DNA of 64,000 nucleotides from Mermis nigrescens. Lineage: Eukaryota > Nematoda > Enoplea > Mermithida > Mermithidae. A model generated the notes under the pieces. The model saw only the letters and a list, made by a program, of their open reading frames with translations. It did not search any database and had not been told where the DNA came from. Made by a program: the position numbers and the translations under genes. This document shows, one piece after another, positions 31,446 to 43,084 of this stretch; position 1 is the first letter of the stretch, and every line of letters starts with the position of its first letter. The DNA is taken from assembly GCA_036768485.1 (NCBI GenBank), contig JAVLUZ010000271.1:2648309-2712308 (forward strand), read 5' to 3'.

Positions 31446-33491
31446 ATGGCTGCAGAAGGCACCCCAAGCAAAGAGGCATTGCTGGAGGCAGCTGGTCGCC
31501 GATGCAAATTCGAAGGGCGTGATCCCGCGTCCTTAGATGAGTTTCGTTCGGCGTTGACCAGTATGGCATTGGAGCGGGGTTTGGTTGTACCAGACCCGCT
31601 GCCACAAAACGACAATAGTCGTGTTAGCGGTTTACAAGCATTCACTGCTAGATGGGTTAAGCACAAAGTAGCACATAAAGTTAAAAATCATACCAAGCGT
31701 ATAAACGATCAACAGCTCTGGTGGGAGAATAGATTTTGTAGATTTCCTTTGGTAACCCCTCGCGTACCAAGGAACAGGCCTATGCCTACGGTCATAGTCT
31801 CCGACGACCAGAAGTCGTTTGCCGCCATATTGGCGTTAATTCAACCATCAAATTTGACTAATGGCACACTATTTTTAGGCTACGATTCCGAATTTGTTAA
31901 TGACAGGAAAGGCAGGCATTATAAGACCTGGGACTTGCGTTTTCAGCAATTATGTCCCACCTACCAGGACCTCCATGGCCCATTCGTACGCTACGTCCAA
32001 GTTGCGAGCGCGAACGGTCATGTGTTCTGCTGGGACCTGGCAAAGTTCCCGCAACCTCCGTTCGGGCTTCACCAGTTGCTCGAAACACGTTTGACAAACG
32101 TATAAATGGTTTGTTACGATCCTACGCAAAATCGACTTGCGTATTTTCACGTATACGGTCCAACTTTTGAGGAAATTTTGGCAATCCCAGATGCAGAAAT
32201 TCGCAATCAACTGCACTGGAAGGATCCTTCCATTGCTAATTTTATTGATATTCAGCCATTAGCGAGAGAATTTACTCGTCGTTTTTGCATCACAGCACGT
32301 TCACACACATTGAAGCGCTTGGCTGAGTTCCTATTTGACATGTATCTTGACCCGAACGCGCCTGATAACTTTGGACAGGCGTGGAGCTTACCTTTAACTC
32401 GGAACATGCAGCATTATTTAGTGATGGACGCCCTCATAACTGTCGATGTTTTTATATTGATAGAAGGGACATCGCAAAATAATCGCATTACTGACGATAG
32501 AAAGCCTATGTCAGTCTCGTTTGTAGGCAATGAATTGCACATTAAGGCCACTGGCCCGAAAGCCAGAGTGCGTATACCATTGTCGACTAGTAAACCACCG
32601 CAAGGACAGTTGACCAGCACAGCTGCTGAAGCTGAAGTCGAAGTTGACTCGAATGGCGAAGAATTAATTAGAGTTGAGGACTTCTATGGCCCGGCTCCGC
32701 AACTTCCAGCGGCCATAGCAGCAGCCACCACCGTTGCCTCAGTAACGGAAGCATTGGCTCACACTAATGTTTTCGACAATCCTGACCTACAAGTTCAGGG
32801 TTCGCAAGCCGTTGCCGACTCAGTTTCTGGCCCGGCTCATGCACCTGATACCGAACCAAAATCTAAACCAACCAGTTTGAGTACGCCAGCATCTGCGTTT
32901 TCTTCGCAAACGGACATTCCATATGATTCGCCTATGGTCGATGTAGAACCGATCTCCACTGAAGACAATGATTTATCTCCTAAGCGTTTAGTCATGGCGT
33001 TATCTGACACTGAGGCGGAAAGACAAGCTAATTTGTCGCCACCGCGCACTACACGCGCGGCATTGGCCAGAAAAGGGGCTGTTACCGTTTCGCAACCGAT
33101 TGTCTCGCAATCGCTTGCGGCGGGCCAACAAGCGCCCTTGGGCATCAGTTCACTCGCACCTTTACCGACTTCACAGCCGGGTTGGGTAGAGCGTGATTTT
33201 GAGCCCGATATAATCATGACAGAGATTATAGGTTTTCCGCCGGTACCGCAACAAACTTTACCCGCGCATGAAGTACCACAAGTAGCATTGTATACGCAAG
33301 TTGCGACTCATTCCGCGCCACAAGGCGTGTCGGCACCAGATGCTCGTTTTATGGCTCCTATGGCCATGACGGGTGTGTCGAGTACTGTGGCGACTATTCA
33401 CCCACAGGCAATTCAAAGTCAGTCGTCAAATAGGGAAGTCGCCATACCCCCAATGATGCAAGCTATTCGCGAACGTATGGCCCGCGAATGA
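31446..33491 (+). CDS. Retrotransposon ORF3: RNase D/WRN-like (DEDDy) 3'-5' exonuclease
   Basis: 681 residues with one in-frame TAA at 32103-32105. The N-terminal 115 residues are basic and unassigned. Then the exonuclease pattern follows in order: 'SFAAILALI' helix; exo I 'LFLGYDSEF' with D147 and E149 (31884, 31890); 'RYVQVASANGHVFCWDL', the usual strand pair with hydrophobic residues after exo I; 'LHQLLE'; the exo II region 'VCYDPTQNRLAYF' just after the stop, where the expected Asp aligns best with Asn (32130), with Asp 32118 as an alternative; 'FIDIQPLAREF'; and exo III 'PLTRNMQHYLVMDAL', giving Y-x3-D (32415, 32427), the DEDDy signature. The C-terminal half is Pro/Ser/Ala-rich and probably disordered. 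Family members trim RNA or DNA 3' ends using two metal ions. This copy may be inactive (stop, and Asn at exo II). Domain assignment is by eye, without a search. Confidence 0.7.
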
Positions 33492-35879
33492 AAGCGCGAG
33501 AGTGCAAAGCCACTCGCGCTTACGTTCAGCATTTTTTCACCATGATGGAAAATATGACGCAAGAACCTCCGTGCACTGTCGCACCAGTCGTATTGCATGA
33601 GTTACATGACTGTTTGGGTGAAGTTGAAGGAACGCGTCTATATGATCAGCTGGTTGAAGCTGCACAAGTGTACTTCGACCGAGTGTATGCAATCCATTTG
33701 CAGCACGCGACTTCAACTGATTCCCCGTCGCGTCCATTAGTGTGGCCCTTGACCGCACAGCCTTTGGCTGATGTGGATCGTCCACCCGCACCTCAATTTA
33801 TCAGCGAATTGAGTGTGTTTAACCGATTGTTTTATCCCAACCAATACTTCGTGCGCATACGCTTCTTTATTACAACGGGAATGATGTTGTACGAAGTGCC
33901 GTTAGATTATTTGGTGGTGCACCCGCACCTTGATGCACCGACTGAAGTGTCTGATGGTGTTGCACATCAGGTTCGCCCGGAGTTATATCCACACAGGATG
34001 TCTCCAGCGCCAGATCATATGGCACCCATCTTAATATCGGCACGCCAGATGGTCGATATTTTTGATACTTTCCGAGAATTTCAAGCATTATATGATTCGG
34101 AGTATCGACACATGACAATCTTTTCTTCCATAGACGTCATGCGCGCTACAGCGCTTTTAGAATTCCTGGACAGGAAGTTCCACTTCTTTGCGTACGCCTA
34201 CGGAAATCCCGGAATAGGCTGGCGCATGGTGGAGCAGTTACGTCGCATGTTGCGCGTAGCGTTCCTTGGTGAATCTTATACACCTTCGCCAAGTGAGGCT
34301 TTTCCGGAATTCTCGGATTTAACGGCACAAATCGAAAGTCAACAAGTTTTACACAACATGATTTGACAAATTTGGCTAGCAACCGATCCGCCGCTCGAAG
34401 TTCCGGCTCAATTCGATTGTTTTAGAGGTCAACAAAAATTGGTCTTTTTCCTAAAACATCGAATTCAAGGCGAATTAGAAAAAATTCGTAGACAAAGGCG
34501 ACAGGCATCCTCGCAGGACCCTAGCGGATCCGCAGCAAGCCTTGAATTGCCAGAAGTCGACCTTTCTTTGGAAGCACAAATTGAAATGCGTAGAACACGC
34601 ATGACGATCGAGAAACGCGATCGTGAGAATTTGGCTACGGAAATGCCACGGCGTGTGACGAAATTACGCGCCGCCGGTTCTCTTACTGAAGCTTCCGAGG
34701 TTTGTCGTATGCCAGAAGACGAACATAAGGCGAAATTGAATCGATTTTATGACACCAAGTCCAAACACGCTTTGCGTCGACTGAAAAATTTGGAAAAGCA
34801 ACGAGTCAGAAGACTCGTTCAAGCTGAAGTTGCAGCTAAATTAAAAGCGCGTTTAGGCCCAAAGGGATCGAGGCGGCAAGAACCGCAATCGTCCCGGCAA
34901 CGCTATGCTGAAACGCATCACCGTTCACAATCGCAAGCACAACAGCAAACGCAAGTAAAACCGCATATACCGTAATATACAAGACTGCAAACCCAACCGC
35001 GGCAACAACAGCATTTTACGGAATCGCGTGAGCGTTCCGAGGCATATTCACAGGCCGATGCTGGTCATCTGTCGCGCTCGTGACAGCAGCAGCCTTACAA
35101 ATATCGCCGCCAACCACAGTCGAACCGCGGAACTCATTGGGACCGGTCACAATCCCATCAACGGCAGCAATGGGATCATACGTGGGCAGCAAGAAAATTC
35201 CAGGGGGGGTGCAAGATTTTTTTGAAGGTCGAAAAAATGGCCTTAAAAATGGTGGTAGGGTGATAAAAACACCATTTTTTGACGTTTCTCATCAAGCACT
35301 ATCCATTGGCATCCAAAAATTGCGAAAAAACCGAAAAAAATTTTCAAAAATTGATTTCTGGGGGGGGGTATTTTGATTTCTGGGGGGGGTATTTTGGTTT
35401 CTGGGGGGGTTGCATACCCCCCAAACCCGCCCACGCCCAGGTGTGAATGGGATCAATCGTATCGCTCTCCGTTGGAACAAAGCCAACCAGCCACCGGGGG
35501 TTATCAGCCACAACCTCGACCGGGTCCACTTTTGCCGAAACCGTGGCCTGTTACTCAACAACAACAGCGTCCACGCGAACCTTCACGTGAACAATCGTAT
35601 GGCTTCACGCCGGAGCAATTATTTACTCCGGTGCAATCTATACCGCATTGTTACGCGGACGACTACGAGGACGACGATGACTTTGAGGACGATGATCGAC
35701 CAGTCGACCCACATCGACGCCTACGCCAACACATGTATGGGCGTAGGCAATCACCATACCAATATCGTGAGCGTTCGAATACGCGTCGCGAACTGGAATC
35801 GGATCAGGAATATTTCCAACGTCAACGACGTCGTGGAAAACCGTATGGCTCGAAGGCCAATTATCAGGATCGTTATTAA
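33488..35879 (+). CDS. Retrotransposon ORF4, unrecognised protein (about 704 codons, interrupted)
   Basis: ATG at 33488 overlaps the ORF3 stop as ATGA (33488-33491). The frame continues through three stops (34364-34366, 34973-34975, 35081-35083) and, past the MITE at 35177-35445, to TAA at 35877-35879. MITE plus target duplication is 277 bp, exactly explaining the frame change. The first 290 residues look folded (long mixed helical/strand stretches, for example 'FNRLFYPNQYFVRIRFF' and 'EFLDRKFHFFAYAYG'). Next is a charged, probably coiled segment (EIRRQRR, 'RRLKNLEKQRVRRLVQAEV'), then a Gln/Arg/Pro-rich tail with an acidic patch (DDYEDDDDFEDDD). No signal peptide, membrane segment or known domain is seen. 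The basic and Gln-rich tail suggests nucleic-acid binding; that is inference. Confidence 0.6.
35177..35445 (+). mobile_element. CACGTGGGC-family hAT MITE inside ORF4
   Basis: Begins CATACGTGGGCAGCAAGAAA and ends CCACGCCCAGGTGTG, 269 bp, flanked by AATGGGAT (35169-35176 and 35446-35453). Very similar to the copies at 11266 and 29872, which suggests recent activity of the family. Confidence 0.93.
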
Positions 35880-36679
<800 letters not shown>

Positions 36680-37746
36680 TGTAACTGCGAGAGTTACACG
36701 GTAGGCGAACCTGCCTTAGCAGTTCGCGATAGCCATTACATAGCCAATACTAGTAGCTGTCTATGACGGTGCACTGTGGGCTATGCCTTCGGTCTTCCCA
36801 TTATTTCCCCAAATTTTCAACAATAAAAAACAATTAGATACTTGTCCGGTATCGTAGAGTTAAGTGTATGATAATAGTAATTGTTTCATGCATACCGCTT
36901 GTGTAATCGAGAACATTCGATCTGAGATAAAAGTCATTTCAGTATTACGTTAAATTGATCGTTGTTTTATTTTACTGTAATGGCCCTTGAGGCCAGTGTA
37001 CTTAACGTTGTAGAGTAGTCTGGCGTTTTTGCTTTTCGTTAGCCAGTCGTACGTCGACATATTCCGTACGTTTTCGTTTTTCTTTTGCTTTTGTCCGGCT
37101 ATAGGCCGTGATTTCTTCGTCGAATAAATACATAGAAAAAACCTACCCAGTGGTTTCTGGCTATACCGAGGGTAAGGTCGGCTACATCCCTTCGTCGAGG
37201 ACTTCCACCCGTTTTAGTGGACTGATAGGTAAATTCCGTATGATAGCTTATTTTATTCGAAAATCATATTTTATTTCTCAAGCCAAAAAAATCGATCAAA
37301 AATATTATTTAATCTTTAGGGATGATTGATCAGCATAGAGCTCGTTGTTGTTGTTTTCATTGTTCAGCGTGCTACACAAATTAGGAACCAAAAACATTTC
37401 GTTCAAGGCACTGATTGAAAATAAGTTAAATAACAACTTGAGCTTGAGATAGGTCAACTGACCTCCGCGGCAAATTCCGAGACTAGGTAGGTAGCCTTAG
37501 GTCTTAGGGCGTAGCTGCTGAGATCACCCGACGAGAAGCAGCCAGCAATATTAGGGCTGAGGGGATCGAAGCCGTAAGGTCTGTAAGGGTCCAAAGATCG
37601 AAAGCCATCCAGTGCCGCGCGATCGGGGCCAGCACTAAGCGCAGACTTAAGTACCTACGTACCTAGGTAAATCTCGCAGGTGAATGTTAGTACGGTTCGT
37701 ATCTGTGATGATTCTTTAGACCCAGATCGAACCGGCTACATTTACA
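36680..37746 (+). repeat. 3' LTR
   Basis: 1067 bp, matching the 5' LTR base for base as far as I compared, except for one extra A in a run near 37286-37292. Followed by the target copy CAAT (37747-37750). Confidence 0.95.
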
Positions 37747-37750
37747 CAAT

Positions 37751-37975
37751 ATACTTGATCTTCTCTTTGCATCTGATCAAATTTGTAACGTAAAAGTTGA
37801 TATTCCTTTTTCTAATAGTGATCATAATTCAATTATATTTGATTGTCTTTTGATGCCAGTCAATAATCCTAGATCATCTTTTACAACTTTCGTAAAGCTG
37901 ATTTTAATGCTCTAGGTCTTGCACTGTCTCAGTTCTTGGCCTGATCTTTTTGATTCCTGTTCTAATGTAAATTAT
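37751..37975 (+). pseudogene. LINE endonuclease, continuation after the LTR element
   Basis: Continues in frame from the fragment ending at 22811: 'ILDLLFASD', then 'IPFSNSDHNSIIFD', containing the SDHxxI block at the end of LINE endonucleases. The frame breaks after about 37890 and similarity fades by 37975. No RT follows here. Confidence 0.75.
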
Positions 37976-38109
37976 AATAATCATAGATAGCGCGTTAGCG
38001 CGTACCTATAATATACTTGGGTACCCCCAACATATGTCCCCCCTCACAGCTATAACGGCACACATCTGAGAAGTGCGGTTTTCTTTAAAAGGTAGATAAT
38101 AAAAAAAAA

Positions 38110-40535
38110 CTTAGTGCCCCCAGTTTTTTTTCTTGTTTACACTCAATACCGAGCGCGTCGTGAGTGTGTAAAGTTTACACCAAAAATTCAAATAATTTGC
38201 TGAGGGCCAATTTTTTTCAAAATGTTTTCCTAATTAGTAGGTTACGAATCTGGTCTTAAAATTTCTTTACACTCATTGGTTGTTGCACAGGAGTGTAAAC
38301 TAGACGAGTTTTTTACAGTTTTCGTGTGCAAGAGCATATCTAACTCAGTTTTACATTCTATGCAGTCTGATTGGTTTCAAAAGGTAGACGGTTAAAAAAT
38401 CTGAGGGGGACTTTTTTAATTTTTCTTAAAAAGTAATATTTTTGAATTTAGAGGCGGTTTATTGTGAAGAGGCTGAGACAAAAAATATTTTTCCCTGCCA
38501 TATCCTCCACTCAGTAGACAGAACGTGGTAACTACCTTTAAAATGTGCCTCGTCTTAAGCGCTACACGTCAAAATTTATTTTGTTTCTTTACAATCAATA
38601 TTGCGTTATTAGTGCGAGTGTAAAACTTTACACTGAAAAAAATTTTTCCGCCCATAGCGTCGTGGATGATGAATTTTTAAAAAATGTTTTCCCTAATTAG
38701 TAGGTTACGAATCTGGTCTTAAAATTTCTCTACACTCATTGGTTGTTGCACTGGAGTGTAAACTAGACGGTTTTTTACAGTTTTCGTGTGCAAGAGCATA
38801 TCTAACTAAGTTTTACATTCTATGCAGTCTGATTGGTTTCAAAAGGTAGACGGTTAAAAAATCTAGGGGGACTTTTTTAATTTTTCTTAAAAAAGTAATA
38901 TTTTTGAATTTAGAGGCGGTTTATTGTAAAGAGGCTGAGACAAAAAAATATTTTTTCCCAGCCATATTCTCCACTCAGTAGACAGAACGTGGTAACTACC
39001 TTTAAAATGTGCCTCGTCTTAAGCGCTACACGTCAAAATTTATTTTGTTTCTTTACAATCAATATTGCGTTATTAGTGCGAGTGTAAACTTTACACTAAA
39101 AAATTTTTCCGCCCATAGCGTCGTGGATGATGAATTTTTAAAAAAATGTTTTCCATAATTAGTAGGTTACGAATCTGGTCTTAAAATTTCTCTACACTCA
39201 TTGGTTGTTGCACAGGAGTGTAAACTAGACGGTTTTTTACAGTTTTCGTGTGCAAGAGCATATCTAACTAAGTTTTACATTCTATGCAGTCTGATTGGTT
39301 TCAAAAGGTAGACGGTTAAAAAATCTAGGGGGACTTTTTTAATTTTTCTTAAAAAGTAATATTTCTGAATTTAGAGGCGGTTTATTGTGAAGAGGCTGAG
39401 ACAAAAAATATTTTTTCCCTGCCATATCCTCCACTCAGTAGACAGAACGTGGTAACTACCTTTAAAATGTGCCTCGTCTTAAGCGCTACACGTCAAAATT
39501 TATTTTGTTTCTTTACAATCAATTTTGCGTTATTAGTACGAGTGTAAACTTTACACTGAAAAAAATTTTTCCGCTCATAGCGTCGTGGATGATGAATTTA
39601 AAAAAATGTTTTCCCTAATTAGTAGGTTACGAATCTGGTCTTAAAATTTCTTTACACTCATTGGTTGCTGCACAGGAGTGTAAACTAGACGGTTTTTCAC
39701 AGTTTTTGTGTGCAAGAGCATATCTAACTAAGTTTTACATTCTATGCAGTCTGATTGGTTTCAAAAGGTAGACGGTTAAAAAATCTAGGGGGACTTTTTT
39801 AATTTTTCTTAAAAAGTAATATTTTTGAATTTAGAGGCGGTTTATTGTGAAGAGGCTGAGACAAAAAATATTTTTTCCCTGCCATATCCTCCACTCAGTA
39901 GGCAGAACGTGGTAACTACCTTTAAAATGTGCCTCGTCTTAAGCGCTACACGTCAAAATTTATTTTGTTTCTTTACAATCAATATTGCGTCATTAGTGCG
40001 AGTGTAAACTTTACACTGAAAAAAATTTTTCCGCCCATAGCGTCGTGGATGATGAATTTTTAAAAAATGTTTTCCCTAATTAGTAGGTTACGAATCTGGT
40101 CTTAAAATTTCTCTACACTCATTAGTTGTTGCACAGGAGTGTAAACTAGACGGTTTTTTACAGTTTTCGTGTGCAAGAGCATATCTAACTAAGTTTTACA
40201 TTCTATGCAGTCTGATTGGTTTCAAAAGGTAGACGGTTAAAAAATCTAGGGAGACTTTTTTAATTTTTCTTAAAAAGTAATATTTTTGAATTTAGAGGCG
40301 GTTTTATTGTAAAAGAGGCTGAGACAAAAAAAACATTTTTCCCTGCCATATTCTCCACTCAGTAGACAGAACGTGGTAACTACCTTTAAAATGTGCCTCG
40401 TCTTAAGCGCTACACGTCAAAATTTATTTTATTTCTTTACAATCAATATTGCGTTATTAGTGCGAGTGTAAACTTTACACTGAAAAAAATTTTTCCGCCC
40501 ATTGCGTCGTGGATGATGAATTTTTAAAAAAATGT
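38110..40535 (+). repeat. 462-bp tandem array, about five copies
   Basis: The phrase GAGTGTAAACTAGACG recurs at 38291, 38754, 39216, 39676 and 40137, giving periods of 463, 462, 460 and 461. Units are about 95-98% alike by eye. The array starts and ends with diverged partial units. Short frames inside repeat with the unit and are not genes. Confidence 0.93.
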
Positions 40536-40872
40536 TCTCTGTGAGGTCAGAATAATGAATCTGACCTTCAAACTTTTCTACAATCAATACACAGTACCAG
40601 GGGTTTAAACTTTACACTCTATTTGATGAGTAAAAAAACAGATTCTGTCAAAGATTTCTAAGCCAACTTTTTCGGTTAAGAGTTAAGATAATTTAAATAA
40701 GTAAAAATAAAGCAACTTTTAAGGGCTACACGTCAAAGCAAACCGCGTTCAAAAAAACGTAATATTGAGTTGTTTATGGGGGTGTAAAGTTCGAAATCTG
40801 AGGTGTAAAATGGGCGAAAAAAAACAGGTTTTTTCGTAATTAATTGGTAAATCATATCAAATATTTTGCGGA

Positions 40873-41290
40873 ACATAAGTTTTGCACAAACAAACGTACT
40901 ACAATCAAAGGGCTTCAAACTGGCCCAAACCGGTTCAGATTTTTAAAGTTTACAATGTGGTGGACAGTGAAAAATACGTGTTTCTCCATGTTTTTGTTCG
41001 CCACCCCTTAAAAAAGTACTTTATTTTTATCCTATTCGACCTCTCCCGACTTCTTCACTTCATATTTTTGTTCGCCATCCCTTACAAAGTACTTTATTTT
41101 TACCCTATTCGACCTATCCCGACTTCTGAACAGAGAAAGTTGCGAACAAAAATATGCAAAAACACGTACTTTTCACTGTCCACTACATTGTAAACTTTAA
41201 AAATCTGATCCCCATTGAGTGTAAATAAAGTCCGTTTGGGCCAGTTTGTAGCCCCTTTGATTGTAGTACGTTTGTATGTTCCAAACTTAT
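40873..41290. repeat. Inverted repeat of about 180-bp arms
   Basis: The left arm (about 40873-41050: 'cgtactacaatcaaagg', 'ttaaagtttacaatgtggtg', 'gacagtgaaaaatacgtg') is the inverse of the right arm (about 41110-41290). The second copy of the complex has only one such arm (61185-61400), so the inverted duplication arose in copy 1. Confidence 0.75.
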
Positions 41291-41459
41291 GTTTGTAAAC
41301 TTTACACTGAAAAAATTTTTTGGGAAAATAAAATCAGTTTGTTTTTTTTTGAAACAGATGAAAAAAAAACCGATTGATTGCCCCAAATGTACATTCTTGT
41401 GCTCAATTTCCATATGCACGTACAAGACCGTTAAGCGCAACGCATAAGTGAGTCGCCCG

Positions 41460-42550
41460 GGACCACCTTCCCCTAAAAATTATCATATTTTTCATTCCAT
41501 TCCCACACATATTCCCAATCAAAATCCGGGATAGGAAAATGGGCACTCGGGCTTAATGCGACTTGAGTACGAATTGGTATGTGTGTTATCATATCTTACG
41601 TGTGTTAAAAGATCATATGTGTGTGTCTCATATTTGTGCCTGTCTCGTTTGTACATACCTTCACCGTAAACTTTTGCCCATAGGCCTATTGTCGTATTCA
41701 TAGATCCTTTTCATATCTCTTGGTTCGTGTTGTTACGCCTCTTTTTCCGCGTCAGTTAAAACTGCACTTTGAGATTTTACATTTTACAATTAGATTTTGA
41801 GCCTGACAGCCTCTCCGCCAGCTTCCACGCTGAGCGTATCATTTTCTTTTCGTCGCCGTACGTGAGCAGACTCCATACGTGCCCTTTTATCTGCTTGGCT
41901 GCAGAACTCGTCTGTTAGTTTTCCTGCGTACCGTGCACGCTTCATTTCGCCGTACGCTTTGTTTTTAATCATTCGTGTTTGTGCCAATTGGCATCAGTTG
42001 TATGCCTTTGGCAGGGCTTTGTGCCCTTGTTTAATTACATTGTTTGATTTTACCCCATTAGCGTAACACGACGGTCGGCAGCACGTATCCTCCATGCTGT
42101 CGCTATTTAATTGCTTTATAATTTTTCTGTCCAAAAAATATTGTAAAAATTAATTATCTAATGAACGATGCTGGGCTCGGTTGAATTTCCGTGCTGTTGA
42201 ATTCTGTCCTTGTGCTACACTATACTTAGGAACCCTCAATATTTTCAAGCACCGGAATTCGGTCCAAAACAAGCACCGGAATCTTTAATATTTTCAAGCA
42301 CCGGAATCTTTTTGAGCCCTCAATTGGGTTTCCGGGAACTTACTTTAATTAGGTACTTAATCTCAAAGGGGTTGAGTAAGTAAGTTTCACTAGGTGCGTG
42401 CGTAGAGGGCCGGGCTACCTTGAACAGGCCGGGCCGCTTACCCCCGAATCGCCGGCTGGTGATCGACCTCCTAAAAAGGGCGAGAACCCCCGTGTGAGCG
42501 CATAAGCTTGAGATTCGGGTTAAGTAAGCGAAGTGAACGTAGCTTGAGTC
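41460..42550. other. Segment without counterpart in the second copy, nothing recognised
   Basis: No gene supported. A minus-strand frame at 41790-41987 is Arg/Lys/Ala-rich but has no motif. Three copies of 'caagcaccggaat' occur at 42245-42310. Confidence 0.35.
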
Positions 42551-43084
42551 TACGTTTACACATCTGATATTTATTTCTCCTTGGGCCATTGTGGAGACTT
42601 AATTTTTTCATAAATGTTGATCGTAATATCAGATTTACGAATCCGACTGAAATTTTCTCTAAACTCTGTGGTTGTGTAAAGTTTACACTGCATATTAAGT
42701 CTTGTTCTAGAGCTTTGCGGGAGCTTAATTTGTTTCAAAATGTTCTACGTAAAATCAGAATTGAGAATCTGACTGTTAGTTTTCTCTACACTTAGTAGTT
42801 GTGTGAAGTTTGCACTAATCATTTGTTGTTAAAATGTAGTTTATACTACAAATTTATTTTACTTCCAAATCTGAGCCTTAGTGTTCCTTACAATTGATAT
42901 TTGCGTAAAGTTAATGCTGAAAAACTTTGATCTGTTAAAATAATGTAAGGTTGTCTTGTTTGAAGAGGATAATGCTGATGTTGAGAACAGTATTGTTTTC
43001 CGTGTTCTTGAACTGCTGTCATTATTGTGGCATGTTACTGTATGTGTTTACTGACTGATGTACTCAAATCATACTTATTAAAAG

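Larger units (their letters stand above)
26690..31536 (+). pseudogene. pol: Retrotransposon Pol: protease, RT, RNase H, integrase (broken)
   Basis: Order of domains: an Asn/Arg/Ser-rich linker; aspartic protease (ALIDTGSQV near 27328); reverse transcriptase (YFSTLDLKSGYWQIPL near 28421, FGLKNAPADFQ near 28540, VFIDDIIIFS near 28620); RNase H (LTTDASNYALGA, EKEALAVVWAIKHYRHYLYG, ETDHQALTWL); and integrase after the MITE, with the HHCC finger (H and H near 30184-30201, CRNCDVC near 30289-30309) and the DDE residues in 'IACDCLHMP', 'LTDQGSNF' and 'GLVERYNRTL'. Breaks: frame changes at the A5 run 28302-28306, near 28820-28832 and near 29465-29500; a MITE at 29872-30141; a TGA at 31117-31119 in the integrase tail, after which the same frame runs to 31536. 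All catalytic motifs I could check are intact. Confidence 0.92.
38034..42850 (+). repeat. Repeat complex, copy 1 (expanded)
   Basis: Begins 'cccccctcacagc' and ends near 'catttgttgtta' (42820-42832). The same order of segments is found, shorter, at 59758-61913. The complex has a recurring short phrase 'gtaaactttacact' and related forms, no long ORF, a 462-bp tandem array (38110-40535), an inverted repeat (40873-41290), and about 1.1 kb (41460-42550) with no counterpart in the second copy. Class unknown; it could be a large non-autonomous element. Confidence 0.65.

Noticed and set aside
33488..35879. ORF4 as a retroviral-type envelope
   Set aside because: No signal peptide, furin-like site or transmembrane anchor, and it is rich in Gln/Arg, so not an envelope.
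38110..40535. Tandem array as a CRISPR
   Set aside because: Units are 462 bp and repeat as a whole; no short repeats with unique spacers, and the DNA is eukaryotic.
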